64,000 nucleotides of DNA. It comes from Charina bottae. Its lineage: Eukaryota; Chordata; Lepidosauria; Squamata; Charinaidae. This document shows, one piece after another, positions 32,370 to 44,663 of this stretch. The stretch's first letter is position 1. Each line of letters begins with the position of its first letter. The stretch is from assembly GCA_023362775.1 (NCBI GenBank), contig JALMGJ010000005.1:85570921-85634920 (forward strand), read 5' to 3'. The notes under the pieces are model-generated. The model did not search any database. It saw nothing but the letters and a program-made list of their open reading frames with translations, and was not told where the DNA came from. The position numbers and the translations under genes are program-made.

Positions 32370-33400
32370 TCGCCACAAGGTAGGCGCTGTAGACGTCTCT
32401 TGATCCTCTTCAGAATCCTCAGCTCCTCCGTAAACCACGGGGAGTATCGGGTTCAATGGGGCAAGAGAGGTCACACGGGCGTGATCTTGTCCAAGGCCCC
32501 GGCCGCCTCCCTATTCCAGGCAGCAGCCAGGACCTTCGCTGGACCATGCAGCAGATCCTCGGGTATAACCCCCAGCAACCTCTGAAACCCAACCGGGTCC
32601 ATCAGTTGCTGGGGGCGGATCATTCAAATGGGTCCTGCCTCCCTGCAGAGGGGGGCAGCATAGGAGAAACTCAAAGCCACCAGGGCATGATCTGACCATG
32701 ACAATGGGGACAGATGCAACTCTCCCCTCAGATCACATTGCCACTGCTCCGACAAGAAAACCAAGTCTGGCGTGAGGCCACTGTCTCGAGTCAGGTCTCA
32801 AATAATCTGGGACAGGCCCATGGCCTCCATGGAAGCCATGAACTCCCAAGCCGCCACTGAGGCATGCCCCAGGGATGACAGGTTGAAGTCCCCCAGAACC
32901 ATAGGCCTGGGGAACTCCAACGCCATCCCCGAGACAGTCTCCAGCAGCTCAGGCAGGGATATTACTATGCAGCAGGGAGGCTGGTACAGTAGCAACACTC
33001 CCAACTGCTCTCGGGAACCCAACTTGAAAAACAGAGTCTCACAACCGGCCACTTGTGGAGCAGTACCCCTGAAGGCCACAAGAGACTCTTGGATGACAAC
33101 AGCCACCCCTCCTCCCCTGCCCTGGGGTCTCGGCTGGTGCCATACCGTGAACCCATCCGGGCACATTTCTGAAAGGGGTACCCCCCCCCTTCAGGGCCCA
33201 GGCAGGTCTCGGTAATGCACACCAGGTCTGCCCCCTCCTTGATGATCAACTCATGAATGAGAGGGGCCTTGTTATTAACCAACCTGGTGTTCAAAAGCAG
33301 CAGCCAAAAGCCAGGGCCTCGATGGGTCTGCTGTCCAGGGCCCGGGTCAAAGCACAGAGGGCCAGAACACGCCACCGGTACCAAACACCAGGGATGCCTT
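32370..33400 (-). pseudogene. L2 apurinic-type endonuclease domain, decayed
   Basis: The N-terminal nuclease that nicks target DNA. Visible pieces over several frames: NTRLVNNKAPLIHELI and ADLVCITETCLGPE (the conserved E of the ITET motif) at about 33300-33180; GRGGGVAVVIQ; PRPMVLGDFNLSS (the GDFN motif with catalytic D and N) at about 32905; and, near 32700, a match to the 'WSDHALV' region. At least three frame changes separate these blocks. All catalytic motifs can be traced, but the reading frame is destroyed. Confidence 0.8.
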
Positions 33401-33649
33401 CCCCGATGATGGCCCGCCCTCTGGCCCCTGTCACCACTTGGATCGAGTAACCCTCCCTAAACCCCCTGGAACTTCCATTTCCCCCCAGTCCCGGCCCTCC
33501 AAGTGCTCTAGTCAGGGGTCCCTCCATCCAATCATACATCAATATACATACATCAAGCAACCATGGGGTGGTGGCGAGCCTGCAGCACTCTAGCTCTCGC
33601 TCTCAGCGCCGCAGGGACCCAACCATCACCCCACCCTCACATCCACTTT

Positions 33650-34865
33650 TCTTGAATATAGCCTCCTATGATGCGTAATGTGAGGTTTTTTGTTTTTTTT
33701 TAAATGAAGAGCTCTTCCAGACAGGAATGCAATGCAATTCCAAGTCAAGATTGAGATGAGTCTCTGCTGATCACATGATCCATGACCAGGCATTTACCAT
33801 TCCAATATTTCCTGATTATCTCTATATGGGTCAGAATTATTGGAAAGAGGAGATACTGTTTCCTGATGCAAATGTCCCTGGCCAACAATTTACCATGAGC
33901 TGTACCATGAGCAACCATCATACCTGGAGAAAGAACTTTTCCTAAGTGGGAAGGGATGTGGATTTATCCATGAAGCTACAGACTTCAAAAGAAGTTACTG
34001 AGTAATTGCTAAACCATGATTGGTTGCCAGTTTTCCATACTCAGCTCTTGGCCAAGAAGAACAGGTGCTGATTGCTTGTTGGGCTCTTTGAATAGGCTAC
34101 AAATTCCCAAACCGTCAAAGCAGCCTAGATTAAATCAGCTTGGCTTTCAAGTGGAATCAGAAGTGTTTGGTTACACAGCCTGGTTGTCTGGAGATGCTGA
34201 AGTCGAATCTTAAAAATCCTGCTTATGTGTGTGGTAATGAAAAAGAAAATCTTTGTTGATCCTTGTATTCTTTTCCATTGTTCTAGCAGGTGAAAGGAGG
34301 GAATTGGGAACTTGTTTTCCTTTCCTCATCCCTCCTTGCCCCCCCATTCTGTGACACATCATTTATTGTAAGACTGCAATTTACATTATGAGCCAGTCTG
34401 GCAGGCTTTTTGGCCAAAGAGTGAGGTTAAAGTGCTTTAATTAAATAAAATGTGTCCCTCATCAAGACAGCCTGTGCATTTTCCTCTCCCGTGAAGTAAT
34501 CGGGAACAGATCAAGTCCAAGATAGCACCTCATTTGTTTGCTGTCTCCCCTTTTCTAGGATCAGCCATGATAAAATACTTAAGGTTTATCAAAGAGTTTA
34601 TTAGCATAATAAATGCTAATATTATTAGCATAATAAATGCTAATATACTATATATCAAGGATATGAATATTTTTCCCATGTTGGAGAATGGGGAGGAGAA
34701 CAGTGGCTTGCTCAAGCTCTTAGGCAGGGGCATCTACAGTGGGGGTGAAAAAAGGTCAAGATGGCAGCCTTGACCAAGTGATTGTAAAAAGGGAAAAGGC
34801 TTTGCGCACTTGTAGCTGCCATCTTGAATTTTTGAAACTCGCTCCCCCATGCCTTTGCTACCAGG
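33650..34865. other. Unassigned sequence
   Basis: No gene seen. Contains a 25-bp tandem duplication built on TTAGCATAATAAATGCTAA at about 34600-34648, and GTCAAGATGGCAGCC with CTGCCATCTTGA at 34755-34835, part of a dispersed repeat discussed in the findings. Confidence 0.4.
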
Positions 34866-34877
34866 TATCCTTAGAAG

Positions 34878-35206
34878 AAGGGGGCATGATGGCTCAGCGG
34901 GTAAGACGCCAGGCTTGTCAATCGGAAGATCGCAAGTTCGGAGGTTCGAATCCCTAGCCCCGCGTGACGGAGTGAGCTCCCGCACTCGCCCCAGCTCCTG
35001 CCAACCTAGCAATTCGAAAGCATGCAAATGCAAGTAGATGAATAGGTACCACTTGGGTGGGTAGGTAACAGCGTTCCGCGTGCGTCATGCCAGCCACATG
35101 ACCGCAGAAGTGTCTTCGGACAATGCTGGCTCTTCGGCTAACAAACGGAGATGAGCACCGCCCCCTAGAGTCGGACACGACTGTGCGGGGGAACCTTTAA
35201 CTATCT
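34878..35206 (+). mobile_element. Sauria-type SINE
   Basis: Box A (TGGCTCAGCGG), box B (GGTTCGAATCC), BovB-like GAGTCGGACACGACTG and short tail. An exact 12-bp target duplication TATCCTTAGAAG lies at 34866-34877 and 35207-35218. Confidence 0.95.
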
Positions 35207-35219
35207 TATCCTTAGAAGG

Positions 35220-36190
35220 TGAAGTTTTGGACCAGCAGCTCCCTCTTTAATTACATCAATGGCAGAAAAAGGAGTTAACTTGCTTCCTCATAAGTAAACC
35301 ACTTGGATCATTTGAATGGGTAGTTGCTGTTGATACACCCAATCCAACTGTTATCAGCTGTTGTAGATCCCTAGTCTTTCCTTAACTTAGGCCTTCTCAG
35401 CAATGGCCCAGTCTTACAGAACTGCATTTCAGATGAATGTACAAGCTTTGGTTATAGGTGCATAATGCCCTTTGGCTTGTAAGTGGACAACTGAGTTATT
35501 CCAGTACCTGTGCAATATCAGCATTGGTGAGACTGATCTTGCCTTTGTTGGCATAAGCAAGCTTGATGTTTATTTGAATCCATTGTGACAAGTCCCTGTA
35601 CTTGGGTTCCAATAATAGATTGCATCATCTGTGGAAAGGGGAAGAAGGAAACTTTCCGAGTGCTTAATTACTCATTCAGCTTCACACCTTATTAACAGAG
35701 CCCCTAAAAATTTTTATGCAAATCTGGTCTCACACGTTCAGGACAGATGTCCAGGAAAGCAAGGATGAAAAAGAAGGGAAAGGCTAGAAACATTCACAGA
35801 TTTCAAGGTGGCATGGCAGAGATTGCCTCACTTCGATTCCAAATGCTCATCCCACTGTTATCTGCAGTCCAGTGTTTTGCTTCAAAAATCTGCAAAGTTT
35901 GTTTAGTAGTGGGCTAAAATGATTGGGATGGAGGGCGGGGGAGGGAGGAGAGAGAATCGAGGACACCAAGGGAAACAATGCCTCTCTTAAATTACTTTCT
36001 TCTTCCATTGTTTATTTGGAAGCCAAGCCAATTTATCTTATATTGTGATGTCCTCAGTGAAAATTAGTGTTCCCAGCCTCCATATAAAAGTGAACAGCTG
36101 GGGAAAATTGACATTTTAAGTTTTGGAAAATGGTAGGCATACATCTTGAATTAGAAACTTTGAGCTGGCTTTTCCTTAGAGAGGTGGCGT
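35220..36190. other. Unassigned sequence
   Basis: No gene or named repeat seen; looks unique. Confidence 0.35.
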
Positions 36191-36204
36191 ATTGCTTGCA
36201 GGAA

Positions 36205-36415
36205 GGCAGTTTTTAGGAAAAGGTAAAGTCTTCTCTGAGCCAGGCCTGACCCCTGATGACTTCATGGACAGATCCATGCCGTTTCCTTGGCCACAATATA
36301 GAAGCAGTTTGCTCAACATTCTTCTGGAATCTTTTTTCGACTTCCCAGGCAGTCTACAGCCCTGGGGTTTGCTGGTGGTTTCCCATCCAAGCATCAACCA
36401 GGTCTAACTCTCTTT
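36205..36415 (+). mobile_element. Diverged SINE-like repeat
   Basis: TGATGACTTCATGGACAGATCCATGCCGTTTCCTTGGC and GGTTTCCCATCCAAGCATCAACCAGG-type blocks recur, more diverged, at 60640-60860. The block order resembles the body of the SINE at 43 kb without its tRNA end. Assignment is tentative. Confidence 0.4.
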
Positions 36416-36684
36416 AGTGGTGGGGGTGTTTTTAATTGTGGTTTTTCAGACCTAGTTTTGGGAAGGACACAGCCGTGATATTTTTGGTGGTGACTCTACA
36501 AGAGAAGAGGATGAGAGAACTACATTCCCCTTAGTTCTGTTGGGGCTTTCAGCAACCTCAACCATAGAACCTTTTTCTTATGGTCCCTGATTGGCATGAA
36601 ATTTGGGGTCATATTTGACTGAACTGTTACAGGTGCTGCTCCCGGGGACTACTGCTCAGACCATTGGTTATCTTTATCTCCTAT

Positions 36685-37010
36685 TTGTTTGTTTATTTGT
36701 TTGTTTATTTATTTATCAATCAATTTTATTTATTTATTTTTATTTATTATTTCAATTTATTCCCCGCCCATCTCCCTTGCAAGGGACTCTGGGCGGGTTA
36801 CAACAATTGAAAGTTTAAAAAATACAAAAACAATATCTAAAATACATTCAATAATAATAATAAATTACATAAAATCCAAGAAGGGGGGACTGTAGGGTGG
36901 ATCATATTACTACGGGGCCAGCCAACCCCAGGAGGCACTGCCGCCTCTGTCGTCCCAGGCCCGCCCATCTCTACAGCAGTAGACTCTGGGTGGTTTACAA
37001 CAATATTTGT
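36685..37010 (-). mobile_element. L2 LINE 3' ends, two overlapping pieces
   Basis: ATTT-type tail followed by CCCCGCCCATCTCCC and CTCTGGGCGGGTTACAAC, then A-rich UTR and GCCAGCCAACCCCAGGAGG, matching the L2 stop-codon region of the copy at 29.9 kb. A second CCGCCCATC...CTGGGTGGTTTACAAC follows at about 36960-37000. Confidence 0.7.
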
Positions 37011-37011
37011 T

Positions 37012-38718
37012 TAGAGTTTTTATGTTGGTCTCATTATTGTATCGATGACACCCTGCTCATTCACTCATTGTTTAACTGTTGCTTGAAGACAGCAACAGTA
37101 GCTGCCTAGGTGCATTGAGGAACTGTTTGTGAGCAAGCAAACAGATTCGACCCATACAAGATGGAAAATGTGTTAGTAGAAAAGCAAATTTCCAGCTGGG
37201 AATGCCATTGTTCCAGATTAGTGGCTCTTCATTGGAAGGACAAGATATACCACATTCTGGGGTACGTAAGGAAGGCCAAGTGATGACAGGGACTAACTAA
37301 TTTTGTCCAACTTCAGCTTGTGCATCAGCTCTGCCCCTTCCTATAGCAGGAGGATATCTCAACAAAAATTATTGTCTTCATCACCAGTCACTTAGATTAA
37401 TCTAAACTCTATGTAGAGTTGCCTACGGAAAAGTATCTGGAAACTTCAGCTTGGATAAAACATGAGAGCCAGCTTGGGGTCTGCTGCGCATAGCACAGAT
37501 ACCACTCATGTTGGGTCATTGCTTCCTGTTACTTTATGAGCATCTTTCAGAGCGCTGTCTACAAAGTCTTAAAAGACTAGGCAATTTGAAACTTGGCTAC
37601 CACCTTTATGAACTTTCCATAATTTGTTACAGCAAGGACATCCACGGGGATCAAAAATGTCGAGATGGTGGCCATGATTGTGCAATCAAAGCCCAGCTTC
37701 TTTTTATGACACATTTGTGACACAGATAAAAAAGGGGGCAGGGCGTCAGTTGCATGGTCTTGACTGCTGTCTTGACCTTTTTGACCCCTGCTGTGGTCAC
37801 TCTTGCCAGGTGGGCCTCTTTTATGTCCCACTACCTAGAAAGATGGGCCCTCTTCTATAGCAGCACCTCTATTTTGGCTTTCCTTGGCTGGAGCAACCTG
37901 ACTTCCCTGTTCTTGAGTACGTGCAAATAGACAATAATGACTCAATTATCCCATTACATTTTTAATAGTGTTTGAATTTTACTGTGATGAATACCCTGGA
38001 GTTTGTTTCTCTGTTACTGTCAAGGTGGTCTAAGCCTGATCTTCTTCTATCTGTCCTATCTGAAGGTTGTACTTTGTCTCAAGTGCCTAATAGATGTCGG
38101 ATAAACACCTACATAAATAAATAAATACGTCAAAGAAGTAAATAAACCAAGGGTGGAAAGGAAGAAAGAAGAATAAGAAGGGAGAAAGGCAAAGACAGTG
38201 AAGTCTATTTAAAGTTTGAAACTAGGCTAAAGGATTATAAGCTATATTTTGGGGAAAAAATAAGGGAGATTTTTGGAAGCAAGTTTTAGACATCAGGCAA
38301 CAAAGCAAGGAAACAGAGATGCATTAAGGAACGAAACAAGAGAGACCAGAAGGACTTAAAGTACTGCAGCCTTTTTCAAGCAGGTGCCTCTAGACGTGTT
38401 GGACTGCAACTCCCATGATCCCCAGCCATCAAGGGGAAATTCAGTCATGACTGAAATGGACTCTGTGTGTGCACAGTCTCAATGGCAACAAAATGTCCTT
38501 TCTGTGTTATTCTTAGTGAGAATATTGGTTCATGGGGGTTTAAGTCGAAAGAAAACAGCTGCTGATTTATTATTCCACCCAGTGAATTATGTGCTTGCTT
38601 TTAGAGAAAATAGGGAAGCTCACATGTGAAATAGCATCTGACTTTAAATTATGGCAAACAAGGCTAATCGATGGGGACCCAACAGGATCCTCTCCTCTTG
38701 CGTATTCTACCAAATCCA
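37012..38718. other. Unassigned sequence
   Basis: No gene seen. Contains a copy of the 'GTCAAGATGG' repeat at about 37655-37795 and a fragment 'tgttggactgcaactcccatgatcc' at about 38397. Confidence 0.4.
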
Positions 38719-38729
38719 CCATAGGTTTA

Positions 38730-39068
38730 AAGTAAAGGTAAAGGTTCCCCCGGCACAGTTGTGCAGTCGTGTCCAACTCTAGGGGCCGGTGCTCATCTCC
38801 GTTTCTTAGCCGAAGAGCCAGCATTGTCCGAAGATGCTTCCGCGGTCATGTGGCTGGCATGACGCACGTGGAACGCTGTTACCTTCCCACCGAAGTGGTA
38901 CCTATTAATCTACTTGCATTTGCATGCTTTCAAATTGCTAGGTTGGCAAGAGCTGGAGCTAGTGCGGGAGCTCATTCCGCACGCAGGGCTAGGGATTCGA
39001 ACCTCCAAACTTGCGGTCTTCCGATCAACAAGCCTGGCATCTTACCCACTGAGCCACCACGCCCCTTC
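38730..39068 (-). mobile_element. Sauria-type SINE
   Basis: The reverse complement of the standard structure: AAGGTAAAGGTTCCCC tail, GTCGTGTCCAACTC, then GATTCGAACCTCC (box B) and ACCCACTGAGCCACCAC (box A). An 11-bp target duplication CCATAGGTTTA lies at 38719-38729 and 39069-39079; the right copy is itself repeated once more at 39086. Confidence 0.94.
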
Positions 39069-39079
39069 CCATAGGTTTA

Positions 39080-41500
39080 GGGAAACCATAGGTTTAGGGA
39101 AAGAGAAAATTCATCCCACCAGAAGAAGTGAGAATCCGAGAGAAAGGATGCTGATCTTCTGTTCCAAAGATGTTAGTAGCTGGGTGAGCAGATGAGCTGC
39201 TCCTAAGTATGGAAGAGATGCAACCCAACCTTGTGTAGAACAGTCCGAAGGGGTGTGAGACTGACAATTACCAGCATTATTATGAAGTAAAGAGATTCAT
39301 GGCAGACAAGAGAAGTCAACATGGATTGTGTTCCTGCATGTTGAGCCTTTGAAAAGCCTTGCTGTGCAAGATGGTTTCATGCAATTTACATGGGAGATGA
39401 GGTTTTTCCAAGACCGCGAGCTGCATTCATCTCTCCCAGGAATCTGGGATGACAGAGTGCCAATTTAGCTCATTTGCAGAAGGTAATACATTTTAATCAG
39501 CAGAAATTTATGAAGAAGGACAAACTATAGACTGTAAAAGTCATTAGCTTTGCAGCTTGGTGAAGCTCTCCCACTCCGAAACATTTGGAGACACTTCTTT
39601 GTTCATTTGTTTGTTTCTTCCCCTCCCTCTGGAGTGGCCAGCCACCCGGGGGAGAGCAATGGATGGAGAAGTAAACAAGGAGCATGTTTTCTGCAGCCGC
39701 CCTTTCTGCATACTCTGGATTTAATTTTCTGTTAAATCTGGAGTCGCATCAGGGGCTGGGAGAGCGTTGGGCCGGGGTGGGGGCTAAATCTGAAGTTCTA
39801 ATGTAGTCAGGCTGGGATCTGTCACTAGCTTATTACATGTTGATGACTCAGTCCCGTCTCCGCCATAAGCAGCCCATGATTTATGGACACCGAGTGAACT
39901 CCTGCGGCAAAAACGCAGCCATGAGATCAGAGAAGCAATAGGAACTTTCTTTTTTTCTTTTTTGGCAGGAGACAGTGCCTGCATTTTTCTCATTCATGCC
40001 AAACTGCTTTGCACGGCAATTAGCTGTGTCCTCATTTAGTCTCTAGTCCCAAAGGGTAATGAAAGCCATATATCATCTTCAAGGCTGCTAATTATCCAGC
40101 TCAGTTACAGGTAGGCTATGTAACTCTAAGAAAGGCTTGTCGGCTTGATATATATTGCTCTTCCAATAAGCCAGCAAAGGAGAGAAGCTGCAGGGAGGAG
40201 GTCGCAGGCAAAGAAAGTTTTCTCTTGAAAAGCTGCCTGTGCCCCTTCGCCTCCTCGCATTGACAGATCTTCAGCAAATGTGCTGGGCCAAGAGGAAATA
40301 TCTTCATTCCTCAGCTCCATTTTTCATGTTGGAACTGCAACGTCCAGCAGGAGCAAAGAGCAAGCACTTGAAATCCGAGAGAGCAGGCAGGAGGGAAGCG
40401 AGAAGGTCAGCCTGCCTTTAGTGATTTGAGCCTGAAAAGCCACCCTTTGAACAGGCAGAGCAACCAGGGAGATGGCAGGCGAGAAACAAGACATGGAATG
40501 AAGCAACTTCTGTTCTGCTTGGAGACGTGCAACTAATTTTGGAGTCCCTGAAATGATTGTGTAACTTGCCCTCCCATCTCTCTCATTTACATGCTTGCAT
40601 CCATTGCCCTCCTCAAAACTCACTGGGCAAAGAGGCAGCTCAGAAATGCAAATTGAAGGTGGTTCAGCTGAATCTCCAGAGCCAATTGCCTTCCCAGGCC
40701 GAACCGGAAAATCAATTTAAAAGGTTAAATTAGATGCCTCTGCCCATTTCACAAATTGGCTTCCCCCTCACCCCAAATCGGTTCAGAAATCTAAATTGAA
40801 TCGACTCAGTTCAATGATTCAGTTCCAACATCTGAATCAAACTGGATTGATTTTCCAAATGGAAATGAAGATTCGGAATGGATTTTGCATGATTCCCACA
40901 GACCTAGAAATTACAAAGCCTTTTTACTGATGGGGCAGTTTTGCACCCAAGTATAATGTTATTCAATGAGAGCTTTCTATCTGAATGCAGACAGCTTAAT
41001 TCAAGAACCAACTGCGGCCAAGAAAACCACTTGGTTGGCTGAAATAAGCTAAAGTGGATTCTTTTCAACCTAAGTAGCTTTTTCTTCTAAGGTGCTTCCA
41101 TTTGGACATATTATATATATTATTTCCAAAATGACTAGTCAAAATCTTAAATTTTCGAAAGGCTTATGGTTATCTACTGGGGCAAGAATATAATATATAG
41201 ATTCAGTACTAATTAATACACTTTTAGGAAAGTCCCAGATAGAAATTACTGCCAGCTAGAAGTCAGCTACTAGTAAATAGACAGGCAAGGTGGATTTTAA
41301 ATCTTTGTAAAAGTAGGAAATTATGGAATTCAGAGTACAAGGATCTCTGTATTTTTCATGTTTAGTTTCTATCTAGTATATTTTTTCACCAAACTTTTAG
41401 TTGCTCTTCCTCTTTGTAGTTGACGTTTTGGAAAGATTCCTTTTAGATTGTCATTGCATATGTTTCTACCAAATTGTTTAATATTATTGTAGGTGGTGTG
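39080..41500. other. Unique-looking sequence, no gene
   Basis: The longest stretch without a recognised repeat. 39780-40130 has balanced composition and homeodomain-type motifs (CAATTAGCTG, CTAATTATCC) and could be a conserved non-coding element; this is only a suspicion. No exon is supported. Confidence 0.35.
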
Positions 41501-41502
41501 AA

Positions 41503-41545
41503 TGTGTGTGTGTGTGTGTGTTTGTGTGTGTGCGTCTGTCTGTCT
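41503..41545 (+). repeat. GT / GTCT microsatellite
   Basis: A GT run interrupted by TT and GC, ending in three GTCT units. Confidence 0.9.
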
Positions 41546-41554
41546 GGTGAGTGT

Positions 41555-42490
41555 CAAAGCCACTGTCGTGGACGAAACCCAGAGCATCCAGGAGTATATC
41601 AGTATGATGGCACCCAAAGATGAGCTGCTGAGAGAATGCCTGAGGCAGAAGCAGACATGGGAGGATGTTTGAGCAGAGGAAGAGCCATGGCAAGACAAGA
41701 CCCTGCATGGGATGTACCATCGACAGATAACTGAGGTGGCTGGAAATCCTACCAGTGACTGGAAAGGGCTGGACTAAAAGACAGCACTGAGGCACTGATC
41801 ATAGCAGCACAAGAACAGGCCCTAAGCACCCGATCCATAGAAGCAGGGGTCTACCACACTAGACAGGACTCAAGGTGCAGACTGTGCAGAGAGGCCTCAG
41901 AGACAGTCTAACACATAGTGACAGGGTGTAAGATGCAGGCAGGAACAGCATACACTGAATGGCAAAACCAAGTAGCTGGCATTGTGTACAGGAACATCTA
42001 CACAGCATATGGGCTAGACCCTCCCAAGTCCAGATGGGAGATTCCACAGAAAGTGGTAGAGAATGACAGGGCTAAGATCCTGTGGGACTTCTAGATCCAG
42101 ACGGACAGGCAGGGACTGGCCAATCAACCTGACATCGTGGTAGTAGACAAGGACCAGAAGACCAGAAGTGGTGATAGATGTAGTGGTGCCAAGTGACATC
42201 AACATCAGGAAGAAGGAGTATGAGAAGCTGGAGAAGTACCAGGGCCTGAAGGAGGAACTAGAGAGGATGTGGAAAGTGAAGGCCAAACTTCTCCCAGTGG
42301 TGGTAGGAGCACTCGGGGCTGTGACTCCTAAGCTGGAAGAGTGGCTCCAACAGATCCCAGGAGCAACATCAGAGCTCTTTGTCCAGAAGAGTGCAATGCT
42401 AGGTACAGCTAAGATCCTGCGCAGAACCCTCAAACTCCCAGGCCTCTGGTAGAGGACCCGAGGTTGAGGAAGACACGTGCCACCCATAGG
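41555..42490 (+). pseudogene. R4-clade LINE 3' end with restriction-like endonuclease
   Basis: The C-terminal part of a LINE whose nuclease lies after the RT, as in R2/R4-type elements. In order: a CCHC knuckle CRLCREASETV-x-HIVTGC at about 41878-41935; AYTEWQNQVAGIVYRNIYTAYGL; NQPDIVVVDKDQ at about 42123; then, after a one-base frame change near 42160, VIDVVVPSDINIRKKEYEKLEKYQ and VVVGALGAVTPKLEEWLQQIPG up to the stop at 42450. P-D followed about 14 residues later by D fits the PD-(X)12-14-D signature of this nuclease. At least two stops and the frame change make it a pseudogene. The RT is missing. Confidence 0.8.
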
Positions 42491-42749
42491 GGTGAGAAGG
42501 GAATTTTTTATATATATAAAACCAAAGATGTGTTATGCTTTAATCTGATGTGAGAACAAATAATGATAAGCTCAAGTGGGTAGCTTTACACTTACGCTGT
42601 CCTACACATGACTGTGAGTGATTTTTGGCTTTTCATTTTAAAATTAAAGAGACAAATGTGCTAAAAGCAAAAATAAGTTATTTGGGAAAAGGAGAAAGGT
42701 GAACAAGACCTTAAACACACAAGGAAGATGAAAAGCATGCATGCATATG

Positions 42750-42782
42750 CATGCACACACACAAACACACACACACACAAAT
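42750..42782 (+). repeat. CA dinucleotide array
   Basis: CA repeats with one AA interruption. Confidence 0.9.
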
Positions 42783-42884
42783 ATACAGAATTCTAAATAC
42801 AAATAAAGTCAGTATCTCTTAGCTAGTTACAGATTAGTTGCCTAGGTAGGATTGGAGGGTCCAAAATTTGTATCAAGGGTATGA

Positions 42885-43641
42885 TTTTTTTTATTTATTT
42901 AATTTTTATCCCGCCTTTATTATTTTTTTATGAATAACTCAAGGCAGAGAACATACCTAATACTCCTCCTATTTTCCCCACAACAGCAACCCTGTGAGGT
43001 GAGTTGGGCTGAGAGAGAGTGACTGGCCCAAGGTCACCCAGCCGGCTTCCATGCCTAAGGCGGGACTAGAACTCTCAGTCTCCTGGTTTGCCATTGGCTC
43101 CTTCCTAGGGCTGAGAGACAGGGACTGTCCCAAGGTCACCCAGCCGGCTTTGACGCCTAAGGCGGGACTAGAACTCTCAGTCTCCTGGTTTGCCATTGGC
43201 TCCTTCCTAGGGCTGAGAGACAGGGACTGGCCCAAGGTCACCCAGCCGGCTTTCACGCCTAAGGCGGGACTAGAACTCTCAGTCTCCTGGTTTGCCATTG
43301 GCTCCTTCCTAGGTCTGAGAGACAGGGACTGGCCCAAGGTCACCCAGCCGGCTTTCACGCCTAAGGCGGGACTAGAACTCTCAGTCTCCTGGTTTGCCAT
43401 TGGCTCCTTCCTAGGGCTGAGAGACACGGATTGGCCCAAGGTCACCCAGCCGGCTTTCACGCCTAAGGCGGGACTAGAACTCTCAGTCTCCTGGTTTGCC
43501 ATTGGCTCCTTCCTAGGGCTGAGAGACAGGGACTGGCCCAAGGTCACCCAGCCGGCTTTCATGCCTAAGGCAGGACTAGAACTCTCAGTCTCCTGGTTTC
43601 TAGCCCAGCACCTTAACCACTAGACCAAACTGGCTCTCATT
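42885..43641 (-). mobile_element. tRNA-derived SINE with internal 102-bp tandem array
   Basis: On the minus strand: head GAGAGCCAGTTTGGTCTAGTGG (box A-like) at 43640, GAAACCAGGAGACTGAGAG, AGTTCTAGTCCTG (degenerate box B), body, and an end TAAAAATTAAATAAATAAA near 42890. Between head and end the body unit is repeated. Confidence 0.88.
43041..43600 (-). repeat. 102-bp minisatellite inside SINE
   Basis: GCCGGCTT recurs at 43041, 43143, 43245, 43347, 43449 and 43551: exactly 102 bp each time. Each unit holds the SINE body from GGGACTAGAACTCTCAGTC through TGGTTTGCCATTGGCTCC to GCCCAAGGTCACCCA. Units differ by only a few bases. As 102 is a multiple of three, long open frames appear on both strands; they are artefacts. 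Confidence 0.97.
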
Positions 43642-43644
43642 TGA

Positions 43645-44310
43645 TGAGGGAGGAGGAGCATCTTTGGCTCCCATGTTCCTGGGATGATTCCAACTCAGAC
43701 GAAACCCAAGTCACCTACTGTATATTGGAATTTGAGATAAAGAAAACCCAATTCCCCCAGCAGAGATCTTCTGTTCGTCCAATAGTGCAATGCCTTCCCT
43801 TTCTGATGTCAGCAAGTCTCAAGGGGCGTTAATGGCTGAACCCTCCTCCTTAATGTCTCTATCCTTGAAGTATAAGAGCGGTAGCCTATTCCAATTGAAC
43901 AAATAATTATGCAAAAGAATCTAAATTATATTACGGTACCAAACATAAGATTTGGCCCAAAATAGATGCCAAACATAGGGGCTTAGGGCAGTCAGCGTTA
44001 CACTAATCAGAATCTAAGGATTTGGCACATACAGTTTTATCCTTCTGAGTGAATTACATACCAGAAGATCTTTCATTGCGAAATGATTTCAAAGCTAGAA
44101 CATTATCACAGAGAAGTGACTCTTTGCCACCATTCTTCTTGTTGATTCACTAAGCATTCAAATGCAGTCACCTACCAAGAAACAGAAATTGATAGAGCTG
44201 GAAGGTTGTCACTTTCAGTTCTAAGCATCCCAATTAAAGAAATCAGAAGGCATGAAGGAAATACCTAATATCTGTACTGCAATTAGCCAAGTAGTATCAT
44301 CTTAACTGCT
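43645..44310. other. Unassigned sequence
   Basis: No gene or repeat recognised. Confidence 0.3.
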
Positions 44311-44315
44311 TAGCA

Positions 44316-44547
44316 AAATAAAATAATAAAATAAAATAAAATAAAATAAAATAAAATAAAATAAAATAATAAAATAAAATAAAATAAAATAAAATAAAAT
44401 AAAATAAAATAAAATAAAATAAAATAAAATAAAATAAAATAAAATAAAATAATAAAATAAAATAAAATAAAATAAAATAAAATAAAATAAAATAAAATAA
44501 TAAAATAAAACAAAACAAAACAAAACAAAACAAAACAAAACAAAACC
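44316..44547 (+). repeat. AAAAT array grading into AAAAC
   Basis: About 38 AAAAT units with four AAT-shortened units, then about seven AAAAC units at the right end. It gives long meaningless open frames on the minus strand. Confidence 0.97.
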
Positions 44548-44663
44548 ACAGCTGGCCATCAACCATGTTTAAGATCCCATTCAAAGGTAGTCTGCCATCG
44601 CTCAAAATAAGTCCATTAGATGGCATTGCAATTAATGTGATGGCAGCAGAAAGTATGTTAAGC

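Larger units (their letters stand above)
29633..33645 (-). mobile_element. Long, decayed L2 LINE with foreign insert
   Basis: Read from right to left, it has an endonuclease region (33.4-32.4 kb), a linker (32.37-32.25 kb), about 1 kb of foreign sequence (32.25-31.27 kb), the RT (31.27-30.3 kb), the C-terminus (30.3-29.9 kb) and a 3' UTR with a decayed tail to 29.63 kb. The 3' UTR contains a TG/TA/CATA microsatellite. It is the longest L2 in the window, and the RT closely matches the copy at 3.4 kb. Confidence 0.85.

Noticed and set aside
42999..43600. CRISPR-like regular repeat
   Set aside because: Units are contiguous 102-bp tandem copies without unique spacers, in a vertebrate SINE.
42969..43623. 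Long open frames on both strands (about 190 codons each) with a 34-residue repeat
   Set aside because: The 102-bp SINE units are a multiple of three, so any frame without a stop in one unit stays open. The protein repeat is an artefact.
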